This document shows, in pieces, positions 1 to 11,149 of a stretch of 60,000 nt of DNA (its first letter is position 1; each line of letters opens with the position of its first letter). Where the stretch lies: the NCBI RefSeq assembly GCF_030272615.1, contig NC_081414.1, forward strand, positions 909,423,009 through 909,483,008. The letters run 5' to 3'. The translations under genes were made by a program, and so were the position numbers. The DNA comes from Cryptomeria japonica. Taxonomy: Eukaryota; Streptophyta; Pinopsida; Cupressales; Cupressaceae. The notes below the pieces were generated by a model. It did no database searches and was not told where the DNA came from. It saw nothing but the letters and a program-made list of their open reading frames with translations.

Positions 1-121
1 TACCAAAAATGTGTACTCCCCCTGAGCATATGATTCCAGTGATATTGAATTTTCTCATACCACTACTCCCCCTTTGGCATCAATGACAAAGGTTGTCAAG
101 ATGTCAGTAGAGTTTTTAGTT
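1..121 (-). other. 3' noncoding tail of element A with polypurine tracts
   Basis: On the minus strand there are two purine runs: CCAAAGGGGGAG at 66-77 and CTCAGGGGGAG at 15-25. The same 'gccaaagggggag' style stands just before the 3' LTR of Copia-1 in this window. This marks the end of coding sequence and the approach to a 3' LTR beyond the window edge. No LTR start (TG) can be fixed here. Confidence 0.5.
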
Positions 122-2400
122 TCAACCTTGTAACTGGGTAGTTACAATTTGAAATAGATATGTCAAAATTAAGTTTATACTCTCCATAAACTTTTTACTG
201 TCTCTAATAGCTGTTTCTGTCCTTTGAATTGTACCGATGAGATGTTGCATGTGCTCTATTGGTGTCCTTTGTCCCTGTACAAGTGCCTCAGATATCTCTT
301 TTCGAATGAATGCTAGATAGTTCAATCTTGGACTCAATCTTAACCTTAAACTTTTTACCTTAATCTCTATTTTCTCCTTTTCTCTTCCCAACATTAGTAA
401 TTCATTCTCAAAATTTGTTATTTGCTGTTCAAAAACTGATAGTGTATCTGGTGAATTAACAAAATTATCTGCAAGTTTATATATTTCATCCTATACCTTG
501 CTTATTTGCTTATCTATATCAGTTGTTAGTAGGTTTGTCTTGTAGGTGTCTTTGTATAAAGTCTTGAACTCTTTTAGTAAATTACATAGTTCCGGTAGAA
601 GTGTGTCAAATTCTCTGGTACACTTTTTTATCTGATTTTCAAAGAATTTTTGCTTTTCAATTTCTACCTTATTCTTCAAAGCCTCTTGCTCAATTGTCAC
701 TATGTTTTCATTGAAGTATTTTAACAAAATTTCAATTTGATTTAATGAATCCTTATTGTCTATGTTACAGTTAGGAGCTAGCCTCTTCAAAATTGGTATG
801 GTGTCATCTATAGCCTTATAAGCTTTTGAGCTACAATCTGTTATCTTCTTAATTGAATCTAGGAGTACTTCTATTACATTGGTTGATTTATATCCTGCTG
901 ATGAGGAACCAATATTCTGAATACCACCGGTGGTAGAAGTAACCAAGCTTGTTGTGACCTCTGGTAGGTCAGTCTGTGTTTCCATTTCTTTAAGCAATGG
1001 TTTTTGGTCTTCTCTAGTTGTCGGTGGAGTTGTTTCCATGTGAACCTGTCCCTATTCTGGAGCCTGTTGCTCTTCTTGTCTCTTTGTTTGTTGCTCTACC
1101 TCAGTTTGAGTCTGAGTTTCTACCTGTTATTCTTTGTCATCTACTAGTCTCTCTTGTGTGTTATCAGTTTTCTCAGCTACCGGTGGCATACTATCCATGT
1201 CTGTCTTACCAGTTGTATCTTTGTCCACCACAATGTTGATCTTTTGTGTATCAACATCTATTATATATAAGACTTCAGGATTAGGATTGACATCCTGTTC
1301 ATTCATACTTTTAACCGCCAGTTGATCTTCTATAGTAGTTGTTGTTGTTGTTACCGGTGGAGTAGTCAAAGGAGGTGGGGTTAAGTTGTCTTTAACTTTG
1401 ATACAAGGTGGTCCACCAACTTTACCTTTACCCTTGTCCTTGTCCTTCTGATATACCTTTATAGGTTTATGGCTCATGTATTCTTCCTATTTTTCTTTTT
1501 CAACTAGGAATGTGTCCCATGCATTTTCTATTTCTTTAGTCACCTCATTAACTCTTCCTACCATTAATGCAATGTGCCGGTGTGCAGTACAAAATACTGA
1601 CCGGTTGGCTTCAACAATTAAATTATCAATTTCTTTGGGTGAGTTCACCGAGTACACAAGTAGCTTTTCTATCTTGATTTTCTTGTCAAGTTCTACTACT
1701 GCTTGTCTTCTTGCTTCCAATCTTTGAAATAATTCATTTGGTACTTCATCTGCTAGTTCCATCAAAAATTTCTTATACATGTCCATTTGCAAAATAACAT
1801 TGTTTTCTAAGTGTTCTTTTTCATCTGCTGTCAGAGTGTTATACAATTTTTATATATTCTTTAGTTTTCCTTCCTCTGTAATTTCATTCAATAGTATGTC
1901 AAGGGGGGCCATGTCCTGATTTGTCCTCTTCTTCTTCTTAGGTGTCAGTTTCTTCTTTGGTGTCGTCTTCTTAATCGAAGATCTCACTGCTTGTTGTTTT
2001 TGTCTTGTCCTCCTAGGTGAGGGTGTGGTTTCCGGTGAGGGATCTTTTTTTCTTACAACTCTCTTGAAATTTGTAGGCATGTCATTCTCCGAAGAAGTGC
2101 CTACCAATGATAGGTGAGTTTCAGGATGTAAAGTTCCTAACTCTTCCTCATTAATACCTATTTGTTTTATCACATCTTCTTTAATGGCCTTTACCTGTCT
2201 AGAACCTCTTCTCACAACTGCTTCAACCTTCTTCACTCTCTTCTTAGATTGAATTTGTTTTTCTATGGTCTCAGCACTACCAAATACTTCTTCCTTTGGT
2301 TCATTTGGTGCTTCTAGAAGTGCTTTAGCATATGTTCCAATGATGAGGTCATCGGTCTCCTAACCCATTTCTATTACCCAAATTGTCCTTGGGATGACTG
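122..2400 (-). pseudogene. Element A ORF2, C-terminal two-thirds (unknown function)
   Basis: This is one continuous minus-strand frame of about 760 codons, broken only by in-frame stops (near 1850, 1484, 1124, 1048 and 488) and not by frameshifts. It continues the protein that starts at 10828, separated from it by the Copia-1 insertion: the other copy in this window (13133-14332) reads through the same junction. Visible in order are a motif PRTIWV, a Lys/Arg-rich tract (KKTTPKKKLTPKKKKR), a helical region with RLEARRQAVVELDKKIKIEK, a KDKDKGKGK patch, a Pro/Thr-rich linker (TTPPVTTTTTT), and a C-terminal region rich in predicted helix. The basic tract could be a nuclear-localisation or nucleic-acid-binding segment. 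I recognise no enzyme motif and no named family. Confidence 0.65.
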
Positions 2401-3904
2401 TGTTGGCATTATGTGAACCAGTATGAGGACATAATGATATTGTATGTTGTCATTGATGTCAATATGTGATATGAAGAGAGAACCGACATATGTGAGAACC
2501 GGTATATATGCCAAAGTAAAGCGGTATATTTATTCAAGGTGAATCGGCATGTCAATGTGAACCGGCATGTAGTCATGGGAACCGGCACATGGAAGCATTG
2601 TATGACTACCGGTTGGTAGGTAGTTTCCACTTCAGGATTTCCGGTTGGAGTATCTTAAGCCTGTGTGACTCAATCGGTGATCTTTATGTGATGAAGTTGG
2701 CATGATAATGAAGAACAGATAGTGTGGCCACGTAAGCCTTGTGCGCATGAAGGATCTTGCATAAAGAAGAGTGTTCCTATCTACCTCGGGAATGTGTGAA
2801 GTCTGTAAATGGTGATAACGTGTGATGGGTTATCAGCCGCCATGAAATTAGTGGAAAATGAATGATGGAGAATGTCTTGAGATTGGATTAAGACTATTGC
2901 ATTCAATACAGTATGATCAACGGTCAGGATTGAACTGTTTGAATTCCTTAACCTAATAGGTCTAGGGTTTAGGGTTTATGCTACCGACCTGTCTGTTGTC
3001 CTATAAGGTCGATGTTGTGATTCTTTTAAAATTTGTTGGCAAAAGTTGTGTGTGTGTATCTAAGAGAAGAGATACGTGATTCTTGGCAGACCAAAGGAGA
3101 GAAGTCATATCTGCAGAGTGTAAGTGCAGAAGGTGAAGAGGATCTTAAGTTGATCTGCATTGGCATTGAGTGCTATTATCAGGTCGTTGATATACCTGTT
3201 CATCTTTAACTACTTCAACAGTTGTGAAATCCCCTAATAGGGTAGCCTTAACCGACTTGTTGAAAATCCTCTAACAAGGTAACTCAAAGCTACTGAGTTA
3301 TTGATATCCTTTAGCTATTGAGGTCTTGAAATCCTCTAACAAGGTACCCTTAATAGGGTTTAACCCTTAACTGGGTATTGTAGCCATCCCTTAACCAGGT
3401 GATCCCTAACAGGATCGGTTCCTAACAGAACCTATTGTATCTGTCTTTAACTAGACAAGGCTCCTAATAGAGCGGACTTCCAAAGAGTTCAAAAACAAGC
3501 TTGTGGGTATTCATCCCCACCATGGTTTTTCCTAGTTGGGTTTCCACGTGAAAAATCTATGTGTCATGTCTGATGTTATGATTGTTTTCTAATTAAGTGG
3601 TGATGCATGTTGATCTTGCTATAATATGTACATCTTTGATGGTAGATTTCCTGTTCATGCATTAGAGTGAAATGGGAATGAAGAGTTAGATTATATGAGA
3701 AGATAAGTGTCAACCGGTCTTTGCTCGTCTTAGTTACACTAGGTTTTGCCAGTTGAACTCTATTGAAGGACTGGTGTTGTTGTTTGTCTGTCAGTGCATA
3801 AGTGTTAGTTGACAAACCAGTTTAAGGCTGAGTTTTTGCCTGTACTGATTCACCCCCCCCTCTTAGTACCGGTTTGGTACTAGTCATTCATCATTAAGTT
3901 ATCA
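2401..3904 (+). repeat. Copia-1 5' LTR
   Basis: It matches 8323-9808 across its length, with scattered substitutions and short indels. It starts TGTTGGC and ends ATCA, just before the primer site. It contains runs of 'ccctaacagggta'-type short repeats (about 3225-3480) and, near the 3' end, the CCATGGTTTTTCC...TTGGGTTTCCACGTG segment (3517-3557) that recurs in the other copia LTRs of this window. Confidence 0.93.
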
Positions 3905-3906
3905 AT

Positions 3907-3918
3907 CGGTATCAGATC
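3907..3918 (+). other. Copia-1 primer binding site
   Basis: CGGTATCAGATC lies two bases after the LTR end. It matches TGGTATCAGAGC, the complement of the initiator Met-tRNA 3' end used by copia elements, at ten of twelve positions. Confidence 0.75.
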
Positions 3919-3975
3919 ATCCTCCAGGTCCTCTGTGTTGTAAGCTTAACTGCTTGAGGGAAATATCCTGTTGTA

Positions 3976-4918
3976 ATGATGAAGAGGGAAGGTCCAAAGT
4001 TTAACAAAGAAAATTTCAGTATATGGAAAGATAGAATGAAGGTATACATCAGAAGCATGGGTGCTCAACACTGGAGCTATGTTGAGAATCCCTATGTTGC
4101 CCCTACCGGTACTCTCACGAATGATCAAAAGAGAGAGATATAGGAGAATGGGCAAGTCATGGAAGCCCCAATCAGTAGTTTATCTGATATTGAGTTCATT
4201 GATGTCTAAGATAAGGTAAACCCCAAAGAGGTATGGGATGCTCTTGAAAATATCTACAGAGGTGATGAGCATGTAAAACAAGCTAAGGAAGAAAGCCTTA
4301 GAGGAAATTTTGAAGACATGTGAATGGTTGAAGGTGAAACCATTCAACAGTATGGTATTACAATCAAAACTGTTGTCGAAGATATCAAGAGTATAGGTGG
4401 TAAAATGGAAGATTCCACTGTGGTAAGCAAAGTCCTGAGATCCCTATTTTCGATCTATGCAATAAGGGTTGCTACTATTCAGGAGCTGAGATCAATAGAC
4501 AAGACTAAGGTATCCTTGGACTCCATCATAGCAAAGTTGATAGCCTATGAGCTAAATAGTTTTGATGGCAGTGTTCAAAAGATTGAATCAGCTTTTAGAG
4601 CTTCTGTTGTACCAGCTAGGAAAGGAAAAGAAGCAAGCACTAGTGGTGAACCAAGACAGAGCAGAGTAATGGATGATGAGGAGTTTCTATGGAATTTGAA
4701 CCTCTTCTTGCCAGGAAATTTCCAAAAGGAACCGGTAAATACAAAGGTAAGCTCCCTTTGAAATGTTTTTTTGTATAACCAGATAGGCCATATTGCTATG
4801 AACTATCCTAATAGTGACAACAAGGATAAATCGGAAAGATTTAGGAAATTCAAAGGAGGAAACTGGAGAAACTGTTTTGTTGTAGTTGATGAAGGTGTCA
4901 CAGATGAGGAATAAAAAG
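3976..4918 (+). pseudogene. gag: Copia-1 gag (nucleocapsid) pseudogene
   Basis: The reading frame opens at ATG 3976 (MMKREGPKFNKENFSIWK), a typical start for copia-type Gag (UBN2/DUF4219-like: FNGxNFxxWK...). In-frame stops occur at 4141 (TAG), 4207 (TAA) and 4321 (TGA). The longest open part is 4324-4761. The CCHC knuckle sits at about 4757-4810 but is broken: a frameshift falls in a T run, and two of the expected cysteines read as tyrosine, leaving QIGHIAMNY instead of a QIGHIAMNC-type ending. Gag would form the virus-like particle and bind element RNA. This copy cannot encode it. Confidence 0.88.
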
Positions 4919-7900
4919 ATGAAAGAGAATGAAGACATTGTGTTTGTTGTTGTAAAGGAAGATGTGTCAGACAAGAAGGCTCTTGTCTCCTGCTTTGATA
5001 ATTCCAATGAATGGATTATTGACAGTGGTTGATCACACCATATGACTGGTGATTGGAGCAAGTTTCTATCCTTGGAAGAGTATGATGGTGGTGTGGTTCG
5101 TTTTGGCAATGATGCACCATGTATGGTTAAAGGAAAAGGGTCCATCTCTCTGAATGGAAAGAGTAGTGCTGACAATGTGTATTGGGTTGATGGTCTCAAA
5201 CACAACCTTCTGAGTGTTGCCCAACTGAATGACAGTGGCCTCACTCTGGAATTCAAGAATGGAATCTGCAAAATCAAAGGAAAAGATGGTGAATTGGTGG
5301 CCACCGGCATGCAGACCAAAGGTAACCTATTTCATCTGAATGCAAATATAAGTACATGTCTTACGACTAAGTTTGATGATAGCTAGATATGGCATAGGAG
5401 ACTCTGCCATGTAAACTTTGATAACATTGTGAAGGCTAGTAAGATAAAGGCAGTTAGAGGGTTGTCAGTGCTAAGCAAACCGGATAATACCTTGTGCGGA
5501 GAATGTCAATTGGGGAAAATGTCTTCCTCAACCTTTAAAGGTAAATATTTCACTGCTGACAACTTGCTTGATCTTGTGCATACTTATTTGTGTGGTCCTA
5601 TGAAAACTAGAAGTGTGCAGGGTGATAGGTACTTCATGATTCTCACTGATGACTGCTCAAGAATGATGTGGGTCACATTCTTGAAAGACAAGTTTGAAGT
5701 CTTTGTGAAGTTCAAAGCTTTCAGAGCATTAGTGGAGAAGGAAAGCGGTAAAAGGATCAAGTTTCTCAGAACTAATCAAGGAGGGGAATTCACTTCCGGT
5801 GAATTCAACAAGTATTGTGAAGAATTTGGCATTAAGAGGCAACTGCTTGCCCCTCAGACTCCACAGTAGAATGGCCTAGCAAAAAGGAATAACCGGACTG
5901 TGGTTGAAGCAGCTAGAACCATGTTGATTCAAGGAAAAGTAGCTCACACCTTTTGGAGAGAAGCGGTAAGCACTGCAGTCTACACAATGAACCAGGTACT
6001 CATCAAGAAAGGTAAGGATAAAACTCCTTATGAGTATTGGACCGGTAAGACACCTGTGGTTAGCTACTTTACAGTATTTGGTAGCTAATGTTACATCAAG
6101 AGGAGTGAACATCAGGGCAAGTTTGAAGCTAAATGTGATGAGGGAATATTCCTAGGATATTCCACCAAGAGTAAAGCTCTCAAGTGTTTCAACAACAGAA
6201 CTCGGAGAATTATGGAAAGTATCAATGTGAGAGTTGATGAAACCTCTGAGAAACTGGAAGAAACAGGTAGTGAGAAAGTTATAAATGAATCGGTTGCAAC
6301 CTTCTAGGAACTGGTTGTCAGTCAACCATGTACCAGTAACAGTGTTCCTGAACCGGTGAATGTTGATACTGATGAAGATGAGGATGAAGAGGAAAAGCAA
6401 GAAGAACCAGTCAAGACTATTCCTCGGTATGTCAAGTTGAATCATGATCCTAAGTAGATCATAGGAGATAAGGATGCAGGAATCCTTACAAGAAGAAAGA
6501 TCAGAGAAAAAACATGTTTGATCTCTAAATTTGAGCCTAAGTCATTCCAAGAGGCTCATAAAGATGAAGACTGGATCAAGGCAATGGAAGAGGAACTTGA
6601 CCAGATAGAGAAAAATGGTACATGGTCCTTGGTACCCAGACCAGAACATAAAAATGTCATTGGCACCAAATGGGTGTTCAGAAACAAGCTGAATGAGGAT
6701 GGCACAGTGATCAGGACAGTGATCAGGAACAAAGTCAGATTATTGTGAAAAGGATATAAGCAAGAAAAAGGAGAAGATTATGGAGAAACCTTTGCTCCTG
6801 TAGCCAGATTGGAAGGAGTTTGTATGCTTCTTGCATATGCAGCTTTTAAAGGATTCAAGGTATATCAAATGGATGTAAAATCTGCATTCCTAAATGGTGT
6901 ACTTGAAGAGGAGGTGTATATAGAGCAACCAGTTAGGTTTTTCCTATCTGAAGACAGTGATATGGTGTGCAGGCTACATAAAGCCTTATATGGTCTAAAG
7001 CAGGCACCTAGAGCATGGTATGAACATCTACATTCCCATCTTGTGAAGACTAGATTTGAGAGAACAAGTGAAGATAGCAATATCTACTTGAAATCTAAAG
7101 GAGATCAGATCCTAATCTGTGAAGTTTTTGTTGATGACATTATCTTTGGTGGAGATGACAAGATGAGTCATGAGTTTGCTGATGAGATGAAGGAAGAGTT
7201 TGAGATGTCACTCATAGGGGAGATTAAGTTCTTCATTGGACTGTAGATCCAACAGATGAAAGATGGAATCTTTATCACTCAGTCCAAATATGTCAAAGAG
7301 GTATTGAAGACCTTTGGCATGGAAGATAGCAAACCGGTTGGTACACCGATGGTGACCGGTTGCAAATTATCAAAAGAGGATGATTCTGCATTGGTTGATG
7401 AGAAGGAATACCGATCAATGATTGGTAAGTTGCATTATGTAGTGCATAGCAGACCATATATTGCACATGCAGTTGGCATTACTGCAAGGTTCCAGAAAAA
7501 TCCAAGAGAATCCCACTTGGTTGCAATCAAGCAGATTCTTAGGTATCTGAAGGGAACAGTTGAATATGGATTGTGGTACCCATACATCAATGATTTCAAC
7601 CTGAAAGTATTCACAGATGCTGATTGGGCAGGTAATGTGGATGATCGAAAAAGCACAACCGGTGGTGCATTCTTTCTCAATGGTAGACTAGTCTCATGGA
7701 TGAGTAAGAAGAAGAGTTGTATCTCTCAGTCTATAGTGGAAGCGGAGTATGTTGCAACTTTCATGAACTGCACTCAGACAATCTAGATGAAGCATGTTTT
7801 AGATGGCTTCAAAATCCCTATATCTGAATTGGTAAGTATATTTTGTGATAACACAAGTGCTATCAATATTTCAAAGAATTCGGTTTTACATTCTAGAACC

Positions 7901-8080
7901 AAGCATTTTGATCTTAAGTATCATTTCTTGAGGGAAAAGGTTCAGAATAAAGAGATTGCACTGGAACATGTTTCCAGTAAGGAGTAGTTAGCAGACATAT
8001 TCACCAAGCCTCTCCCAAAGTCTACATTTGTGTATTTAAGAGGTGAATTGGGGGTACTGCCCCTTCAGGAGGTAAATTAA
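4919..8080 (+). pseudogene. pol: Copia-1 pol (protease-integrase-RT-RNase H) pseudogene
   Basis: A single frame runs from 4919 to TAA 8078-8080. It shows a protease site IIDSG (5015-5029), interrupted by TGA at 5030 and followed by SHHMTGDW; GAG-pre-integrase around 5390-5560; integrase core with DDCSRMMWVTFL (5650) and NQGGEFTSGEF (5774); RT with YGETFAPVARL (6780), YQMDVKSAFLNG (6862), ALYGLKQAPRAWY (6985) and the catalytic VDDIIFGG (7132); and RNase H with TDADWAGNVDDRKST (7614), EAEYVA (7740) and a KEQLADIFTKPLP-like end. Ten stops fall at 5030, 5384, 5867, 6086, 6305, 6455, 6746, 7244, 7784 and 7985. No indel breaks the frame. A 12-bp duplication repeats the VIR-N/T motif at about 6706-6730. 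Confidence 0.93.
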
Positions 8081-8322
8081 AAGTATTTGTTCTACATCAG
8101 TCAGGTATTGCATAGTCAAAATTTTTTTGATTGATGTGTTGAAGGATGCTACTCCTCAGGGGGAGCAACATAATGGAACAGGGATGTTTGTGCCTCCACT
8201 TTGGCATTGTTGTCAAAGGGGGAGAAGAAGTGTAGCGGAGAAGATATCTGCAGAAATTGGGGAGAAGATGAGTTTGCAGAAAGATATATTTGTATATTGC
8301 CATCAATGCCAAAGGGGGAGAT
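8081..8322 (+). other. Copia-1 3' untranslated region with polypurine tract
   Basis: It is noncoding between the pol stop and the 3' LTR. Two purine tracts occur: caaagggggagaag near 8215 and AAAGGGGGAGAT at 8311-8322. The second abuts the LTR and is the plus-strand primer. The phrase 'tttggcattgttgtcaaaggggg' or a variant is shared with the tails of the other copia-type elements here. Confidence 0.85.
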
Positions 8323-9808
8323 TGTTGGCATTATGTGAACCGATATGAGGACATAATGATATTGTATGTTGTCATTAATGTCAATATATGATATGAAGAG
8401 AGAACCGGCATATGTGAGAACCAGTATATATGCCAAAGTAAAGTGGTATATTTGTTCAAGGTGAACCAGCATGCAGTCATGGGAATCGGCACATGGAAGT
8501 ATTGTATGACTACGGGTTGGTAGGTAGTTTCCACTTCAGGATTTCCAGTTGGAGTATCTTAAGCCTGTGTGACTCAATCGGTGATCTTTATGTCATGAAG
8601 TTAGCATGATAATGAAGAACAGATAGTGTTGCCATGTAATCCTTGTGCGCATGAAGGATCTTGCATAAAGAAGAGTGTTCCTATCTACCTCGAGAATGTG
8701 CAAAGTTTGTAAATGGTGATAACGTGTGATGGGTTATTAGCCACCATGAAATTGGTGGAAAACGAACGATGGAGAATGTCTTGAGATTGGATCAAGACTG
8801 TTGCATTCAATACAGTATGATCAATGGTCAGGATTGAACCGTTTGAATTCCTTAACCTAACACATCTAGGTTTTAGGGTTTATGCTACCAACCTATCTGT
8901 TGTCCTATAAGGTTGATGTTGTGACTCTTTCAGAATTTGTTGGCAAAAATTGCGTGTGTGTATCTAAGAGAAGAGATACGTGATTCTTGCCAAACCAGAG
9001 GAGAGAAGTCATATCTACAAAGTGTAAGTGTAGAAGGTGAAAAGGAGCTTAAGCGAATCTGCATTGGCATTGAGTGCTATTATTAGGTCATTGATATACA
9101 TGTTGATCTTTAACTACTTCAACAGTTGTGAAATACCCTAACAGGGTAGCCTTAACCGGCTTGTTGAAAATCCTCTAACAAGGTAACTTGAAGCTACTGA
9201 GTTATTGATATCCTTTAGCTATTGAGTTCTTGAAATCCTCTAACAAGGTACCCTTAATAGGGTTTAACCCTTAACCGGGTATTGTAGCCATCCCTTAACT
9301 GGGTGATCCCTAACAGGATCGGTTCCTAACAGAACCTATTGTATCTGTCTTTAACCGAACAAGGCTCCTAATAGAGCATACTTCCAAAGAGTTCAAAAAC
9401 AAGCTTTTGGGTATTCATCCCCACCGTGGTTTTTCCCAGTTGGGTTTCCATGTGAAAAATTTGTGCATCATGTGTGATGTTATGATTGTTTTCTAATTAA
9501 GTGGAGATGCATGTTGATCTTGTTGTAATATGTACATCTTTGATGGTAGATTTCATGTTCATGCATTAGAGTGAAATGGGAATGAAGAGTTAGATTATAT
9601 GAGAAGATAAGTGTCAACCGGTCTTTGCTCATCTTAGTTACACTGGGTTTTGCCGGTTGAACTTTGTTGAAGGACCGGTGTTGGTTGTTTTTCTGTCAGT
9701 GCATAAGTGTTAGTTGACAAACCGGTTTAAGGCTGAGTTTTTGCCTATACTGATTCACCCCCCTTCTCAATACCGATTTGATACTAGTCATTCATCATTA
9801 AGTTATCA
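8323..9808 (+). repeat. Copia-1 3' LTR
   Basis: It pairs with 2401-3904. It starts TGTTGGCATT directly after the polypurine tract and ends ATCA at 9808, where element A's ORF2 resumes on the minus strand. It lacks the roughly 17-bp segment near 2545 of the 5' LTR. Confidence 0.93.
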
Positions 9809-10828
9809 AACTTCTTCCATCCATATCTCATCCTTTTTTATTACAAGACATATTTCATCCTTATATTTATCAACAATCTTTTGTGATAATCTGATTCTCT
9901 TCTTCATTTTGGCCTTAAGTGCTTGAAAGAAATCATGGATATTGTTTTTCTTATCTTCTCCCATATTGTTGAATAATTTTGTTAGTTGTTTACCTACTGG
10001 TATATCAAATCCAAGTTCTTTGTAACCTATACCAAGAACTTGTTTGGTTATATGTAGCATCAAACATACTAGCAGATTTCCAAACCTAAAAGTTCCTTTC
10101 TTATCCTTCTTAATCTTGCCTAGGTTTTCAATTAACTCATCCTTCAACCACTCACATATATCAGTTTTTGCATTATCTGTGATCATGTCATAAGCACTCT
10201 TAATGCATAAACTTGAGACTGAATTGAGTCTATTTGCATGAGTTTCTTTATACCCTAATATCATGCTAACAAATCTCACATTTATATCTGTTACATCATT
10301 TACCCTTAAGGACCTTCTGTCAGATGTTGCACCAGTTAGCTTAGTAACTAGGTCTTTTGAGACCTTCTTGGTTTTATTTGGCCTTTTACTGGTGGTTGGT
10401 AACCCTGTGACAGCTTTCACAGCTTCTTTGGTGATTTTGTGAATTGCATCTAACCAGAAAAATTCACCATGTACCCTACTTAAGACTATCCTAATCACAT
10501 CCTTGGGAAATTTAGGGATGCAGAGGATTTCAGTAAATCCTGGGGTTTCAATGATTTTATGTTCCGGTTTTACATTTCTGAATTCATCACATATGAAAGA
10601 TTTATACATTATTTTGATTTCTTCATTTCCTAATTCCTCTATGTTGCAATGGATGTAAAGTCTGGGGTCTTCAGCATAAACAACTCCTTTTGGAATTTGA
10701 GAAAAAGCACCTACATTGTCATCTTTCTTTGCTATCTCGGGAACAAGTTGAAACACGAGCCTAGGGCATTTTATGACTTCGACTACAATAGGGTTTGCTA
10801 TATATTCAAGTGCAAAGGTGGATGCCAT
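9809..10828 (-). pseudogene. Element A ORF2, N-terminal part (unknown function)
   Basis: It starts at ATG 10828 (MASTFALEYIANPIVVEV) and reads 340 codons without a stop up to the Copia-1 insertion, then continues at 2400. The homologous start at 31628 in element B (MASSSTPKFIANPTVVEV) supports this ATG. Notable motifs are FSQIPKGVVYAEDPR, RVHGEFFWLDAIHKITKEA, VTGLP, RSLRVNDVTDINVRFVSM and LNSVSSLCIKSAYDMI. The '...IHKITKEAVKAVTGLP' style recalls poorly characterised plant transposon-associated proteins, but I cannot name a family. There is no signal peptide, membrane span or catalytic signature. With the downstream part, the undisturbed protein would be about 1,100 residues. Confidence 0.75.
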
Positions 10829-11149
10829 TATGATAAATACCTTTTTTTGTCTTTTGATAGATTGATTGCTTGAAGTGCTTCGCCTCTTTGCTTGAAATCC
10901 CTTAGCTCTGCAAATTTTGCGCTCTATGAATGTTTGAAATCACGGTGAATTGAAATGGAGCCAAAACCATAAATTTATAGTGTTTATTTGCCATCTACCA
11001 TAATTAATGCATGCCGGTTAAGTATTCACTTAACATTGTCTACCAGTAATGAAGTAATTTCCAACTTCTCATCTCTAATTGAGGGAATAATAGCATATGT
11101 CTCATTTATTACCAAACCCTCAAAGAAGATTTTCTTTAGTTTGATGAAG
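10829..11149 (-). other. Spacer between ORF1 and ORF2 of element A
   Basis: This is about 320 bp with no supported ORF. It aligns with the B spacer (31629-31931), including 'gagggaataatagcat' and 'tttgctttagtt'-like stretches. It would serve as the ORF1 3' end and ORF2 leader. I see no clear internal ribosome entry or splice signal. Confidence 0.5.

Larger units (their letters stand above)
2401..9808 (+). mobile_element. Copia-1: full-length Ty1/copia LTR retrotransposon
   Basis: The element is 7,408 bp with LTRs of 1,504 and 1,486 bp, each beginning TGTTGGCATT and ending in AGTTATCA. It has a Met-tRNA-like primer site, gag, then pol in the copia order protease-integrase-RT-RNase H, and a polypurine tract. 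It sits inside element A's ORF2: flanks GACTG (2396-2400) and AACTT (9809-9813) fit a 5-bp target duplication with one mutation on each side, because the uninterrupted copy suggests GACTT originally. Pol holds ten stops but no frameshift, so the element is dead. By eye the first 200 aligned LTR bases carry about a dozen substitutions and a 17-bp indel, so insertion is not recent. Confidence 0.93.

Noticed and set aside
2409-2630. Minus-strand frame in the Copia-1 LTR (also 8331-8534)
   Set aside because: Present only because both LTRs are copies. Thr/Tyr-rich, with no homology.
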